Shown: positions 55,423-63,340 of the stretch, piece after piece
Layout of the letters: every line of letters starts with the position of its first letter
Position numbering within the stretch: position 1 is the first letter of the stretch
NCBI RefSeq assembly: GCF_013255915.1
Contig: NZ_CP053896.1
Location: 1,054,001 to 1,118,000 of the forward strand
Source of the DNA: Providencia rettgeri
Lineage (GTDB): Bacteria; Pseudomonadota; Gammaproteobacteria; Enterobacterales; Enterobacteriaceae
Reading direction: 5' to 3'
DNA: 64,000 nt
The notes under the pieces: generated by a model
Told to the model about the DNA's origin: nothing
The model's input: the letters and a program-made list of their open reading frames with translations, nothing else
The model's database searches: none
Position numbers and translations under genes: made by a program

Positions 55423-57090
55423 TTAGTTGGTATAAATAGAAGAAATAATTTCTCTCATTTTTATTAAATATTTTGAAGCATCATATCGGTCAGTGACTAT
55501 CTCTATATAAGCAGCAGTATCGAGTGTTTCGATAGCCTGTAAAGCCTCATCTAATTCATCGCAGGTTGTCACTTTTTTGCAATACCAATCGTCACATCCC
55601 AGTGCTAAAGGAAGTTGTGCGTAATTCCATTGCGCAACATCATTATAATAATATTCAGGTTCTTTACAGAATAGTCGTTCAATAAGATAGCCATCATTAT
55701 TTAATACAAAGATGATGGGTTTTAATCCAAATCGTGCAAATTGACTAATTTCTTGCATAGTTAATTGATGAGCGCCTTCCCCTGTCGCTAAGATGACTCG
55801 ACGTGACGGGGATGCTAAAGCGGCGCCCAGTGCAGCAGGTGTTGCCCAGCCAATAGATCCCCATAATGATTGGGAATGAAAAGATGCACCTTTAGGTAAT
55901 AGTGAAAATGCTAAGCCCATTGAAAAGGTTCCAGTATCTGTAAATATTATATCATTAGGTCTAAACATTTTTTCTAAGCGAGGATATAGGTATGATTCAG
56001 TTATTTCGTTTGTTTCTACGGCTATCGGTTGACCTAGTGATTGGGCCTTAGGACTTTTGTGTTGATTAAAAGAAGAGGTTGGCAGTGATAGCAATCTATT
56101 CTGCAAGGCTAAAACAACGTCTTTCATGGAAATATTATTGTAGCATTGGCCATCAATAATGACTTTATCTTCCATAATATGGATTATATTTTCGATTTTA
56201 ATATTAGAGGTATAACAACCTGAATTAAAGTCAGACAGAATAGTGCCTATATTTATAACACAATCACTGCTTTCGACAAATGAAGTGACTTGAGGAGTTA
56301 ATATTTGCCCTGTATACATTCCGATATATTGCGTATTAGTTTCATCTAATACACTTTTATCCATAAATAACGTGGTATAAGGAATTTTGGTTTTTTCAAT
56401 GATTGTTTGTAAGGTATTTGCTACGCCTAAGCGCAAAGATATTGAGCCTGCTAATATGCAGGGTTGTTGGCTATTTATTAATTTATTTAAGATTAAAGGA
56501 ATAATATTTTTTAGTGTTTCTGAGCAACTGTTTGGTATTAATGGAACAACATGATGAAATGGTTTAATTACAGTCTTTACAGCATAATCAGCAGGTAAGC
56601 CAAAATAAACTGGACGGCGTTCATGTAAGGCGCATGCGATTAACCGCTCAGTCTCTTCAATACAGTTTTCAGGGGTAATAATGGCATGAGCACAGACAAT
56701 ATGTTGGCTCATTTTATAAAAAACGTCATAGCTTCCATCCCCTAATGTGTGATGAGAAATACGTTGTTTCTTTTGTGTTAGGCTAGGAGGCATTCCAACA
56801 AGGTGAAATATAGGGACTCTTTCAGCATAAGAACCTGCTATTGCATTGAGAGCGCTTAATTCGCCAACGCCAAAGGTTGTTGATAATGCAGCAACACCTT
56901 TAATTCTTGCATATCCGTCTGCAGCATACGCTGCGTTTAATTCGTTGCAATTGCCAATCCAACGTTGATGGGAGTTTGCACAAACACTATCATTTACAGG
57001 AAATGAATAATCACCAGGAACACCAAATATATCTTCAATGCCTAATTGATAGAGCTTAGATAAAATATATTCAACAACAGTTTCTTTCAT
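55423..57090 (-). CDS. Thiamine-diphosphate 2-keto-acid decarboxylase (indolepyruvate/phenylpyruvate type)
   Basis: 555-aa decarboxylase of the pyruvate/indolepyruvate decarboxylase family. Motifs: cofactor Glu in GNCNELNAAYAADGYARI (near residue 50), the catalytic His pair in ISHHTLGDG, and the ThDP/Mg motif with GEGAHQLTMQE and NNDGYLIE. It turns aromatic or branched 2-keto acids into aldehydes with loss of CO2. Providencia is known for L-amino-acid deaminases that supply phenylpyruvate and indolepyruvate, and the aldehydes could be oxidised by the hydroxylases next door. Exact substrate range is inferred; IpdC/KdcA-like naming is tentative. Confidence 0.83.
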   Translation of the reverse strand: MKETVVEYILSKLYQLGIEDIFGVPGDYSFPVNDSVCANSHQRWIGNCNELNAAYAADGYARIKGVAALSTTFGVGELSALNAIAGSYAERVPIFHLVGMPPSLTQKKQRISHHTLGDGSYDVFYKMSQHIVCAHAIITPENCIEETERLIACALHERRPVYFGLPADYAVKTVIKPFHHVVPLIPNSCSETLKNIIPLILNKLINSQQPCILAGSISLRLGVANTLQTIIEKTKIPYTTLFMDKSVLDETNTQYIGMYTGQILTPQVTSFVESSDCVINIGTILSDFNSGCYTSNIKIENIIHIMEDKVIIDGQCYNNISMKDVVLALQNRLLSLPTSSFNQHKSPKAQSLGQPIAVETNEITESYLYPRLEKMFRPNDIIFTDTGTFSMGLAFSLLPKGASFHSQSLWGSIGWATPAALGAALASPSRRVILATGEGAHQLTMQEISQFARFGLKPIIFVLNNDGYLIERLFCKEPEYYYNDVAQWNYAQLPLALGCDDWYCKKVTTCDELDEALQAIETLDTAAYIEIVTDRYDASKYLIKMREIISSIYTN

Positions 57091-57278
57091 TTAACTTCTC
57101 CAGTTAATAATTGTTTTTTACTTGATTTGTAATTATTTATATTAGCTATTTATTCTTATTGAAATCAATTCCATGATAGCTAATAAGGGAAGTAGTGAAA
57201 GTGTTATATTTTATAATGAGATTAATGGGGGTTATTAAATATATTATTTAATAAATTAATATAAATTAGTAGAGTAAT

Positions 57279-57315
57279 AAAAAACAGTAGATCTTTTTAG
57301 ACCTCACTGTTTTTT
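57279..57315 (-). terminator. Terminator of the dadA-Rid run
   Basis: AAAACAGT and ACTGTTTT arms with an inner GGTC/GATC pairing and a T run on the minus strand, 25 nt past the Rid gene. Confidence 0.7.
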
Positions 57316-57340
57316 AGATTTAGAATACAGTTAAATAGGG

Positions 57341-57694
57341 TCAAGCCTGAGCGGCAATCACCATAATTTCTACTAGTACTTGTTCCCGAGCCATATTGGC
57401 TTCAACAGCTGCACGGGCAGGGCTATTTTCTATAGGCATCCAACTTTCCCATACCGCATTAAAGTCAGCAAAATCCCGTTTGATATCTTTAATCCAAACT
57501 TGGGCGGATAAAATACGTGTTTTATCACTGTTGCTTGCAGCAAGTAATGAATCAATCTTGGCAAAAACGTCTTTGGTTTGTTGTGTGATATCACCCGTTA
57601 GATCATTAGGTACTTGCCCTGATAAGTAAACTAAACCTGAATATTCAACGCTATCAGCTAAGCGTGGTTTTGGGTTGTTACGTTTTATGGACAT
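57341..57694 (-). CDS. RidA family imine deaminase-like protein
   Basis: 117-aa YjgF/YER057c/UK114 protein. The enamine/imine deaminase arginine is kept in SPARAAVEANMAREQV, and YLSGQVPNDLTGDI is the typical N-terminal block. Rid proteins hydrolyse reactive imines released by amino-acid oxidation. It starts 2 nt after dadA, so it probably clears the imino acids made by DadA. Confidence 0.9.
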   Translation of the reverse strand: MSIKRNNPKPRLADSVEYSGLVYLSGQVPNDLTGDITQQTKDVFAKIDSLLAASNSDKTRILSAQVWIKDIKRDFADFNAVWESWMPIENSPARAAVEANMAREQVLVEIMVIAAQA

Positions 57695-57696
57695 GA

Positions 57697-58938
57697 TTAC
57701 CTCGTTAATCCAGTTAAAGAAATAGGGGGTTTTTGTTCAGTTATTAATTGGCTCAGTATTTCCGCGCTGCCTGCGGCAAGTGTAAACCCTAAACTGCCAT
57801 GCCCAATATTAAGCCATAAATTTTTATAGGCAGTTTTTCCTAGTATCGGTGGGCCTTTCGGTGTTGAAGGGCGTAACCCAAACCAACTTTCAGCATCGTC
57901 AATTTTAGGTAATTCAGGGAAGGTATTTTTAATAATATTCTTGAGTGCTTGTATTCTATTTTCACGCAAGCCTTGCTTGTCATAACCAATATCAACCATC
58001 GCAGCAATGCGTAATTGATCATTAAGTTTGGCATAGACAATTTTATTGCCGTAATCAGTCACGTTAATTTTCGGAACAATATGTTCTACCTGCGGGTATT
58101 CTACGCTTAAGCTATAGCCTTTTAACCCTAAAATTGGGACATTAATATTTAGTGGTTTTAACAATTCGCGGCTACCATTGCCGGCACAAACAATAAAATC
58201 ATCAGCTTGGATAGTTCCCTGGTGAGTGGCTACTCCTGTAATGCAGTCATCTTGTTTAATGAAAGATTGAACATTATGTTGTAAGCAAAGATTAAATTGA
58301 GGCTGCGTGAGTAAATATTGCAGTAGGTTCTTACAGAATAAATAGCAATCTGCACTCTCATCATCAGGGGCATATATTGCACCTACCAGCTGAGACTGTA
58401 TGTCTTTTAAAGAAGGCTCTAGCTCAACAATTTCAGTGGGTGTTAATATTTTTTGAAATTGTTTATCAACCGTTTCACTGGCTTTTTGAAAACTTTTATT
58501 ATCACGGTGGATAATTAATTTCCCTGATTTTTCCCAAGCAAAATCAGAAATATCACCATTGTTACGCCATTTATTCATTATTTCTTGGCTAAAAAGTGAT
58601 AAACGTAAAAGATGAGCACCATTAATTTTATTGGTTTTACGGTTACAAGCTAATGTAAATTGTGCAAGCCAAGACCATTGTTGTATTGAATGCGTTATTT
58701 TTAGATTTAAAGGAGAATTATTTTTCCCCATCCAACGTAGGCCTTGCAAAGGAACACCGGCGTCTGCAAGAGGAGATACATAGCGATAGCTGAGTTGCCC
58801 ACCGTTAGCAAAACTGGTCTGCATGCCAACATCGGTATCTGATTCAACTAATGTTACGGTTTGGCCTGCTTTAATTAATGCATAGGCGGTGCTTAAACCA
58901 ATTACACCAGCTCCAATAACCACCACATGTTTAGTCAT
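57697..58938 (-). CDS. D-amino acid dehydrogenase, DadA type
   Basis: 413-aa FAD enzyme. FAD fingerprint VVVIGAGVIGLSTAYALIKAG at the N-terminus, TSFANGGQLSYRYVSPLADAG (the DadA block) near residue 42 and GLRPSTPKGPPILGKT towards the end. It oxidises D-amino acids to 2-keto acids and passes electrons to the respiratory chain at the inner membrane. It lies between a LysR gene and the Rid gene on the same strand. E. coli dadA is about 20 residues longer and pairs with dadX, which is absent here, so this may be a paralogue rather than the main dadA. Confidence 0.85.
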   Translation of the reverse strand: MTKHVVVIGAGVIGLSTAYALIKAGQTVTLVESDTDVGMQTSFANGGQLSYRYVSPLADAGVPLQGLRWMGKNNSPLNLKITHSIQQWSWLAQFTLACNRKTNKINGAHLLRLSLFSQEIMNKWRNNGDISDFAWEKSGKLIIHRDNKSFQKASETVDKQFQKILTPTEIVELEPSLKDIQSQLVGAIYAPDDESADCYLFCKNLLQYLLTQPQFNLCLQHNVQSFIKQDDCITGVATHQGTIQADDFIVCAGNGSRELLKPLNINVPILGLKGYSLSVEYPQVEHIVPKINVTDYGNKIVYAKLNDQLRIAAMVDIGYDKQGLRENRIQALKNIIKNTFPELPKIDDAESWFGLRPSTPKGPPILGKTAYKNLWLNIGHGSLGFTLAAGSAEILSQLITEQKPPISLTGLTR

Positions 58939-58994
58939 AATAATCCGTAACCCATAATAACCAAGATGTTATTATTTAACGGTGAATAAGCTAA

Positions 58995-59903
58995 CTAAAC
59001 AATTGAGTTTTCATTACTAGAGTATAACTTTTGGTTAACTACTTTATTTCTTTTTTCAAGTGTGGATGCCAAAGTATTAACATAATTTTGTGCAGCTTTG
59101 GTTAATGGTTTGTCTGCGCGATGAAAAACAGATACGGCAAGATGTAAACCTTCTTTTAGTGGGTAAATCATCGACTCAGGTAGCGTATGTTCGGCTGAAA
59201 AAATATCCGTAATACTACAGCCTAAACCCGCTTGAACAAATTCTGCTGCCATATGGTAGGTATGAACACTAATATTTGATTCTGCAAACTCATGGCGCTT
59301 TTGTAATAGCTGAGATAAGGAGTCAGACCCAGGATGGATCCAACGCTCTTGGTCTATATCGGTGAGTGATACAGGGGAGTGCAATGGTAATTTGCTATCC
59401 ACATAGACTAATGGGATATCAGCAATGGGAAGAACAGCAATGCCTCCTTCAATTTCAAGATTAAAGCCAATACCAATGTCGAGATCTTGTTGGGTTAATA
59501 ACTGCAGAATATCCGTTGTATGATGTGTACCGATCGTGAGTTTGATATTGGGGTGTTTTTTAATAAATTGCGCGGTCACTTCAGGTACTAAGTTTAGCCC
59601 TAAGCTAGGTAGACAACCAATGGCTAGTTTACCTTGCGGATCACGTGATAAATTTTGCGCTAAAATTCTTAGTTTATCTAGATTTTGATAAACTTCTTTG
59701 GCTTCTTCAAATAGCAGGTTTGCCTCAGCCGTGGGAATTAACTTTCCTCTTATTCGCTGGAACAAGACTAAGCCAAGTTGTTGTTCTGCATGTTTTAAGG
59801 ACTTACTTGCCGCGGGTTGTGAGATATGTAAAACCTCCGCTGCACGAGTTAAAGAGCCACATGTCATGACTGCATAAAAAATATCGAGATGCCTTAATTT
59901 CAT
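58995..59903 (-). CDS. LysR family transcriptional regulator
   Basis: 302-aa regulator with the LysR helix-turn-helix at 1-60 (LTRAAEVLHISQPAASKSLKHAEQQLG) and a periplasmic-binding-like effector domain after residue 90. It is directly upstream of dadA and Rid on the same strand, so it likely controls them and perhaps the neighbouring gltS. Upstream of its start are direct repeats and a perfect 15-bp inverted repeat (59909-59985). Its effector, perhaps an amino acid, cannot be read from sequence. Confidence 0.9.
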   Translation of the reverse strand: MKLRHLDIFYAVMTCGSLTRAAEVLHISQPAASKSLKHAEQQLGLVLFQRIRGKLIPTAEANLLFEEAKEVYQNLDKLRILAQNLSRDPQGKLAIGCLPSLGLNLVPEVTAQFIKKHPNIKLTIGTHHTTDILQLLTQQDLDIGIGFNLEIEGGIAVLPIADIPLVYVDSKLPLHSPVSLTDIDQERWIHPGSDSLSQLLQKRHEFAESNISVHTYHMAAEFVQAGLGCSITDIFSAEHTLPESMIYPLKEGLHLAVSVFHRADKPLTKAAQNYVNTLASTLEKRNKVVNQKLYSSNENSIV

Positions 59904-59908
59904 TTTCA

Positions 59909-59985
59909 GAAACCTACTATTTGCTTTGACTCACCGAAACCGACTATTTGTATTAATTCGCATATTCTACCGAATTAATACAAAT
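59909..59985. promoter_or_regulatory. Repeat-rich candidate operator upstream of the LysR gene
   Basis: Two copies of GAAACC-N-ACTATTTG (59909-59923 and 59936-59950) overlap a perfect inverted repeat: ATTTGTATTAATTCG (59946-59960) and its complement (59971-59985) with a 10-nt spacer. No T run follows, so it is not a terminator. Confidence 0.5.
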
Positions 59986-60066
59986 TAATCTGAACAACTA
60001 TTTATTTGGTACTGAAAATGATGAAAGGTAATTAGGCGGTTTAAATTCAATGGTGATAAAAAAGAG

Positions 60067-60103
60067 AAGGCCAGATGATATACATAGGTTATAGCCTGGC
60101 CTT
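60067..60103 (-). terminator. Terminator of gltS
   Basis: AAGGCCAG pairs with CTGGCCTT across a 21-nt loop, 13 nt after the gltS stop on the minus strand. Confidence 0.6.
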
Positions 60104-60115
60104 TATGATTGCGTA

Positions 60116-61321
60116 CTAGGTAAAATATGTGCCTATTTCAATAAAGATTTTAATTAAGATACTATTTGAAATATCGACAATAAATGCCCCTACCATTGGC
60201 ACCACTAAAAATGCTTTATGAGAAGGACTGAATGCTTTAGTGACGGTCTGCATGTTAGCGATAGCGGTTGGTGTAGCCCCCATTCCAAAGCCACAGTGCC
60301 CAGCACTAATAACAACTGCGTCATAGTCTTTGCCCATCATTTTAAAGGTAACAAATGTTGCAAATAGAACCATAACTACCGTTTGGACAGCAATAATTAT
60401 CAGAACAGGGCCTGCCATACTGGCGAGTTGACCGAATTTTAAGGACATTAGCGCCATTGCTAAGAATAATGACAAGGCAACGCTACCTAAAACATCAACA
60501 GTTGGTTCAAAAACTTCATGCTTAAATATATGGGTTAAGACGTTACGAATAATAATACCGACAAATAAGCACCAAACAAAGGTTGGTAATTGCATGACAG
60601 TATCTTTAAAAAACTCACTAATATAGCCACCGACAACAATACAGATAATCAGCATTGAGATGGTTTCAATAACATTATTAGCATTAATTTTTCGTTTGAC
60701 ACTAGGTTGTTCGAAGGCTTCAACGATCGTTTCTTTCTCGAGTTCAGTGCTTTTAGGGATTGAAACTTTTTTCAATAAATGGCGAGCAACAGGGCCGCCA
60801 ATTAACCCACCTAATACTAAACCTAGGGTTGCACATGCCATAGCTAATTCAACAGCACCAGTCACGCCATACTTATCAGCCAGTATTGGTCCCCAAGCTC
60901 CTGCGTTGCCGTGGCCACCCGTAAGTGTGATTGAGCCTGCAATTAAGCCAATAAATGGACTTTCATTAAGCATGACAGCCATTCCCATACCAACGGTATT
61001 TTGAATAGCAATTAAGATAGTCACTGCGATAGTTAATAAAATAAGCGGCTTACCACCTTTTATTAAACGCGAAAAATCTGAGCTCAATCCAATTGATGAA
61101 AAGAACGTAATCATTAAAATGCTTTGTAGTGAAGCATCAAAAGTAAATGAGTATCCAGCTGTTTTATCGACAATTAATAGAATGATAGCAACAATAAAAC
61201 CGCCAACAACGGCTTCAGGAATATGGTTTTTTTGTAGAAAAGGAGTGTATTTTACAACAAACATACCAATCAATAGCGCCAAACAAGCGACTAATAAAGT
61301 GTAGCTGGCATCTAGGATCAT
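60116..61321 (-). CDS. gltS: Sodium/glutamate symporter GltS
   Basis: 401-aa inner-membrane carrier, the same length as E. coli GltS. About ten membrane segments; two GGHGNAGAWGP/GHCGFGMGATPTA re-entrant-loop motifs of the GltS family are visible. It imports glutamate with sodium. TGAGGT site before the start. It sits upstream of the LysR-dadA-Rid genes with its own terminator. Confidence 0.93.
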   Translation of the reverse strand: MILDASYTLLVACLALLIGMFVVKYTPFLQKNHIPEAVVGGFIVAIILLIVDKTAGYSFTFDASLQSILMITFFSSIGLSSDFSRLIKGGKPLILLTIAVTILIAIQNTVGMGMAVMLNESPFIGLIAGSITLTGGHGNAGAWGPILADKYGVTGAVELAMACATLGLVLGGLIGGPVARHLLKKVSIPKSTELEKETIVEAFEQPSVKRKINANNVIETISMLIICIVVGGYISEFFKDTVMQLPTFVWCLFVGIIIRNVLTHIFKHEVFEPTVDVLGSVALSLFLAMALMSLKFGQLASMAGPVLIIIAVQTVVMVLFATFVTFKMMGKDYDAVVISAGHCGFGMGATPTAIANMQTVTKAFSPSHKAFLVVPMVGAFIVDISNSILIKIFIEIGTYFT

Positions 61322-61984
61322 TATTTTACCTCAAGTTAGTTTACCAGAACTTTCACCGTTGTTATTTAACATTAGCGATAAATTAACTTACTTTGCGTAA
61401 CTTTTGTTTAACAATGAGTTTTGTTTGGGTATCTATAACTTTTAGTTAACTGCGACATTCTTATTTTTTCATTTGTCGAATCATCAAATCCCGTAGTAAA
61501 TTATTTATTTTCAACTTAACTAGTTGTTAATTATGGTTTTTTATGTTTTGTGTGTATTTGGGTATCATTTATGTGGTGATTAATATTTGCACTGATTTTA
61601 TCGCGTGGTTATAAAGCCGTATTCAATATGAATGATGAGAAGTGTGATGTACCGCATGTAAGATGCTTAGCAAATGTAGGAGAAGAGGGGGAATGCTACA
61701 TGATGTCGAATGCGCTTAATAATTCAAATGAAAATTGATGTCTTGGACATGTCATTTGGGCTCAGTATCTGAACGATTAATTGCTTTTAACCTCAGTGAA
61801 ATGAATGCGAATATTATTCATTAAAATAATAGTGTAATTCTATTTAAATATTATAGCTTAGTTTTTAACCATTTCATTTATGTCATAAAAATAAGCCAGT
61901 GATTTAGTTATTGATTTTATTAAAATTATTGTTTTAATTACTATTTATAATAGTATTAGTATCATTAAATATGATAGGAGTGAT
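61322..61984. other. Intergenic region gltS-aadA-like
   Basis: 663 nt, AT-rich, divergent. It should hold both promoters. A 36-codon frame at 61628-61738 (MNDEKCDVPHVRCL...) lacks a ribosome-binding site and is not supported. Nothing else recognised. Confidence 0.4.
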
Positions 61985-62749
61985 ATGATGGTAACTCCCC
62001 CCCAAGCAGAACAAGCATTGGTTATTCTGCGAAAACATTTTTCTGATTCATTAATTGCAGTTTATCTACACGGTTCCTCTGTTTCTAGTGGGTTGCGGCC
62101 AATGAGTGATATTGATTTACTTGTGGTGATTGATAGCCCCGTGACTGATATTTGCCGTGAACAACTTGTACGAGATTTAATGGATATTTCTGGCTTATAT
62201 CCGATTGATCCAAAAGGCCGGCGACCACTGGAAATTGTTGTATTCTTAACAAGTGAATTAAACATGCTTTCTTATCCTGCAAAATGTGAATTAATTTATG
62301 GAGAGTGGTTACGTACAGAGTACGAGCAAGGGGTATTTGAAGGACAAACTCAAGACCCTGAATTCACACTAATGTTAGCCCAAGCGTCACAAGAAGCAGT
62401 AAGTTTATGGCACAAGGAAATATACGGCTTACCTATTGTTGGCCTGCACGATATTCGCCGAGCTATGTTAGATTCACTCCCTAATTTAGAGTTATCTCTA
62501 AAAGGTGATGAGCGTAATGTTTTACTGACATTATCACGCATGTGGTACACCATGGAAACGGGACTATTTATATCAAAGGATGAGGCTGCCATTTGGGCAA
62601 TAGAACTCATGCCAGTGGAATTGGCCTCGGTGCTACTGGTAGCGAAAAAGGCCTATTTAACTGGTGTTTCTGTTGATTGGGAAAATCAACAGGTGGGAGT
62701 CACCTTGTGTGCGAGCTATTTAGCTGAGCGTATTCGTGCTTATTCTTAG
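61985..62749 (+). CDS. AadA-type aminoglycoside 3''/9-O-nucleotidyltransferase (chromosomal)
   Basis: 254-aa protein matching AadA along its length. The nucleotidyltransferase signature is LHGSSVSSGLRPMSDIDLLV with metal Asp42 and Asp44, the likely catalytic base is Glu83 (PLEIVVF), YPAKCELIYGEW and GDERNVLLTLSRMWYT follow. AadA adenylylates streptomycin and spectinomycin. There is no integron or attC site nearby and base use is ordinary, so this looks like a resident gene, as in Salmonella. A second ATG 3 nt on has better spacing from AGGAG. Whether it gives resistance cannot be told. Confidence 0.85.
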   Translation: MMVTPPQAEQALVILRKHFSDSLIAVYLHGSSVSSGLRPMSDIDLLVVIDSPVTDICREQLVRDLMDISGLYPIDPKGRRPLEIVVFLTSELNMLSYPAKCELIYGEWLRTEYEQGVFEGQTQDPEFTLMLAQASQEAVSLWHKEIYGLPIVGLHDIRRAMLDSLPNLELSLKGDERNVLLTLSRMWYTMETGLFISKDEAAIWAIELMPVELASVLLVAKKAYLTGVSVDWENQQVGVTLCASYLAERIRAYS

Positions 62750-62877
62750 ATGCACATAAGCCAGTGTGTCTTTTGATGCTTTTTTAATACAAATCAAATA
62801 ACGTTTGCTTGATATTTAATGAATTGAAAAGTAAAAGTCTTATACTGCCTTACTGTTTTATTAACGATGGAACAAAA

Positions 62878-63282
62878 ATGGCTAAAAAATCGATAAATCC
62901 AGCGTCTGTCTTTAATTCTTTGCAGTATGGCTTTAGCCAAGCCGTAGAAACAACGGGAACCCGACAATTATTTTTATCGGGTCAGGTTGGTGTGAATGCT
63001 GCGGAAGAAACTGTTGCTGGGGGAATTTACGAACAAACCGTGCAATCATTAATTAATATTGAACATGTATTGCATGAGGCCGGTGGCGATTTATCTCATG
63101 TGGCTATGCTACGTATTTATATTAAAGAGGGCTTTAATAGCCATGAGGAACAAGCTGATATTGCGCGAGCATTAAAAGAAAAATTTCCAAATATGCCACC
63201 TGCATCTTCTTGGGTTATTGTTTCAGGGCTTTCCTTACCGGAATGGTTAATAGAAATAGAAGCTCATGCAGTTTTGAACTAA
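62878..63282 (+). CDS. Rid family protein (YjgF/YER057c/UK114)
   Basis: 134-aa Rid-fold protein: LFLSGQVGVNAAEETVAGG, then PPASSWVIVSGLSLPEWLIEIEAHA. The position normally held by the deaminase arginine (PARS/PARA in RidA) reads PASSW, so it is probably a Rid subgroup without RidA-type imine deaminase activity. An in-frame ATG 69 nt upstream is less likely, since the N-terminal extension is not family-like. Lone gene before a terminator. Confidence 0.8.
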   Translation: MAKKSINPASVFNSLQYGFSQAVETTGTRQLFLSGQVGVNAAEETVAGGIYEQTVQSLINIEHVLHEAGGDLSHVAMLRIYIKEGFNSHEEQADIARALKEKFPNMPPASSWVIVSGLSLPEWLIEIEAHAVLN

Positions 63283-63295
63283 ATTTATTAGAATA

Positions 63296-63326
63296 GAAAA
63301 GCCGACAGTGGAAAAATCGGCTTTTC
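63296..63326. terminator. Bidirectional terminator between the Rid gene and the permease
   Basis: GAAAAGCCGA (63296-63305) pairs perfectly with TCGGCTTTTC (63317-63326); A and T runs serve both convergent genes. Confidence 0.85.
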
Positions 63327-63340
63327 TGGCACTCGTGGTA

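Noticed and set aside
61628-61738. 36-codon frame upstream of the aadA-like gene
   Set aside because: No ribosome-binding site, no recognisable homology and an AT-rich promoter region; chance is likely.
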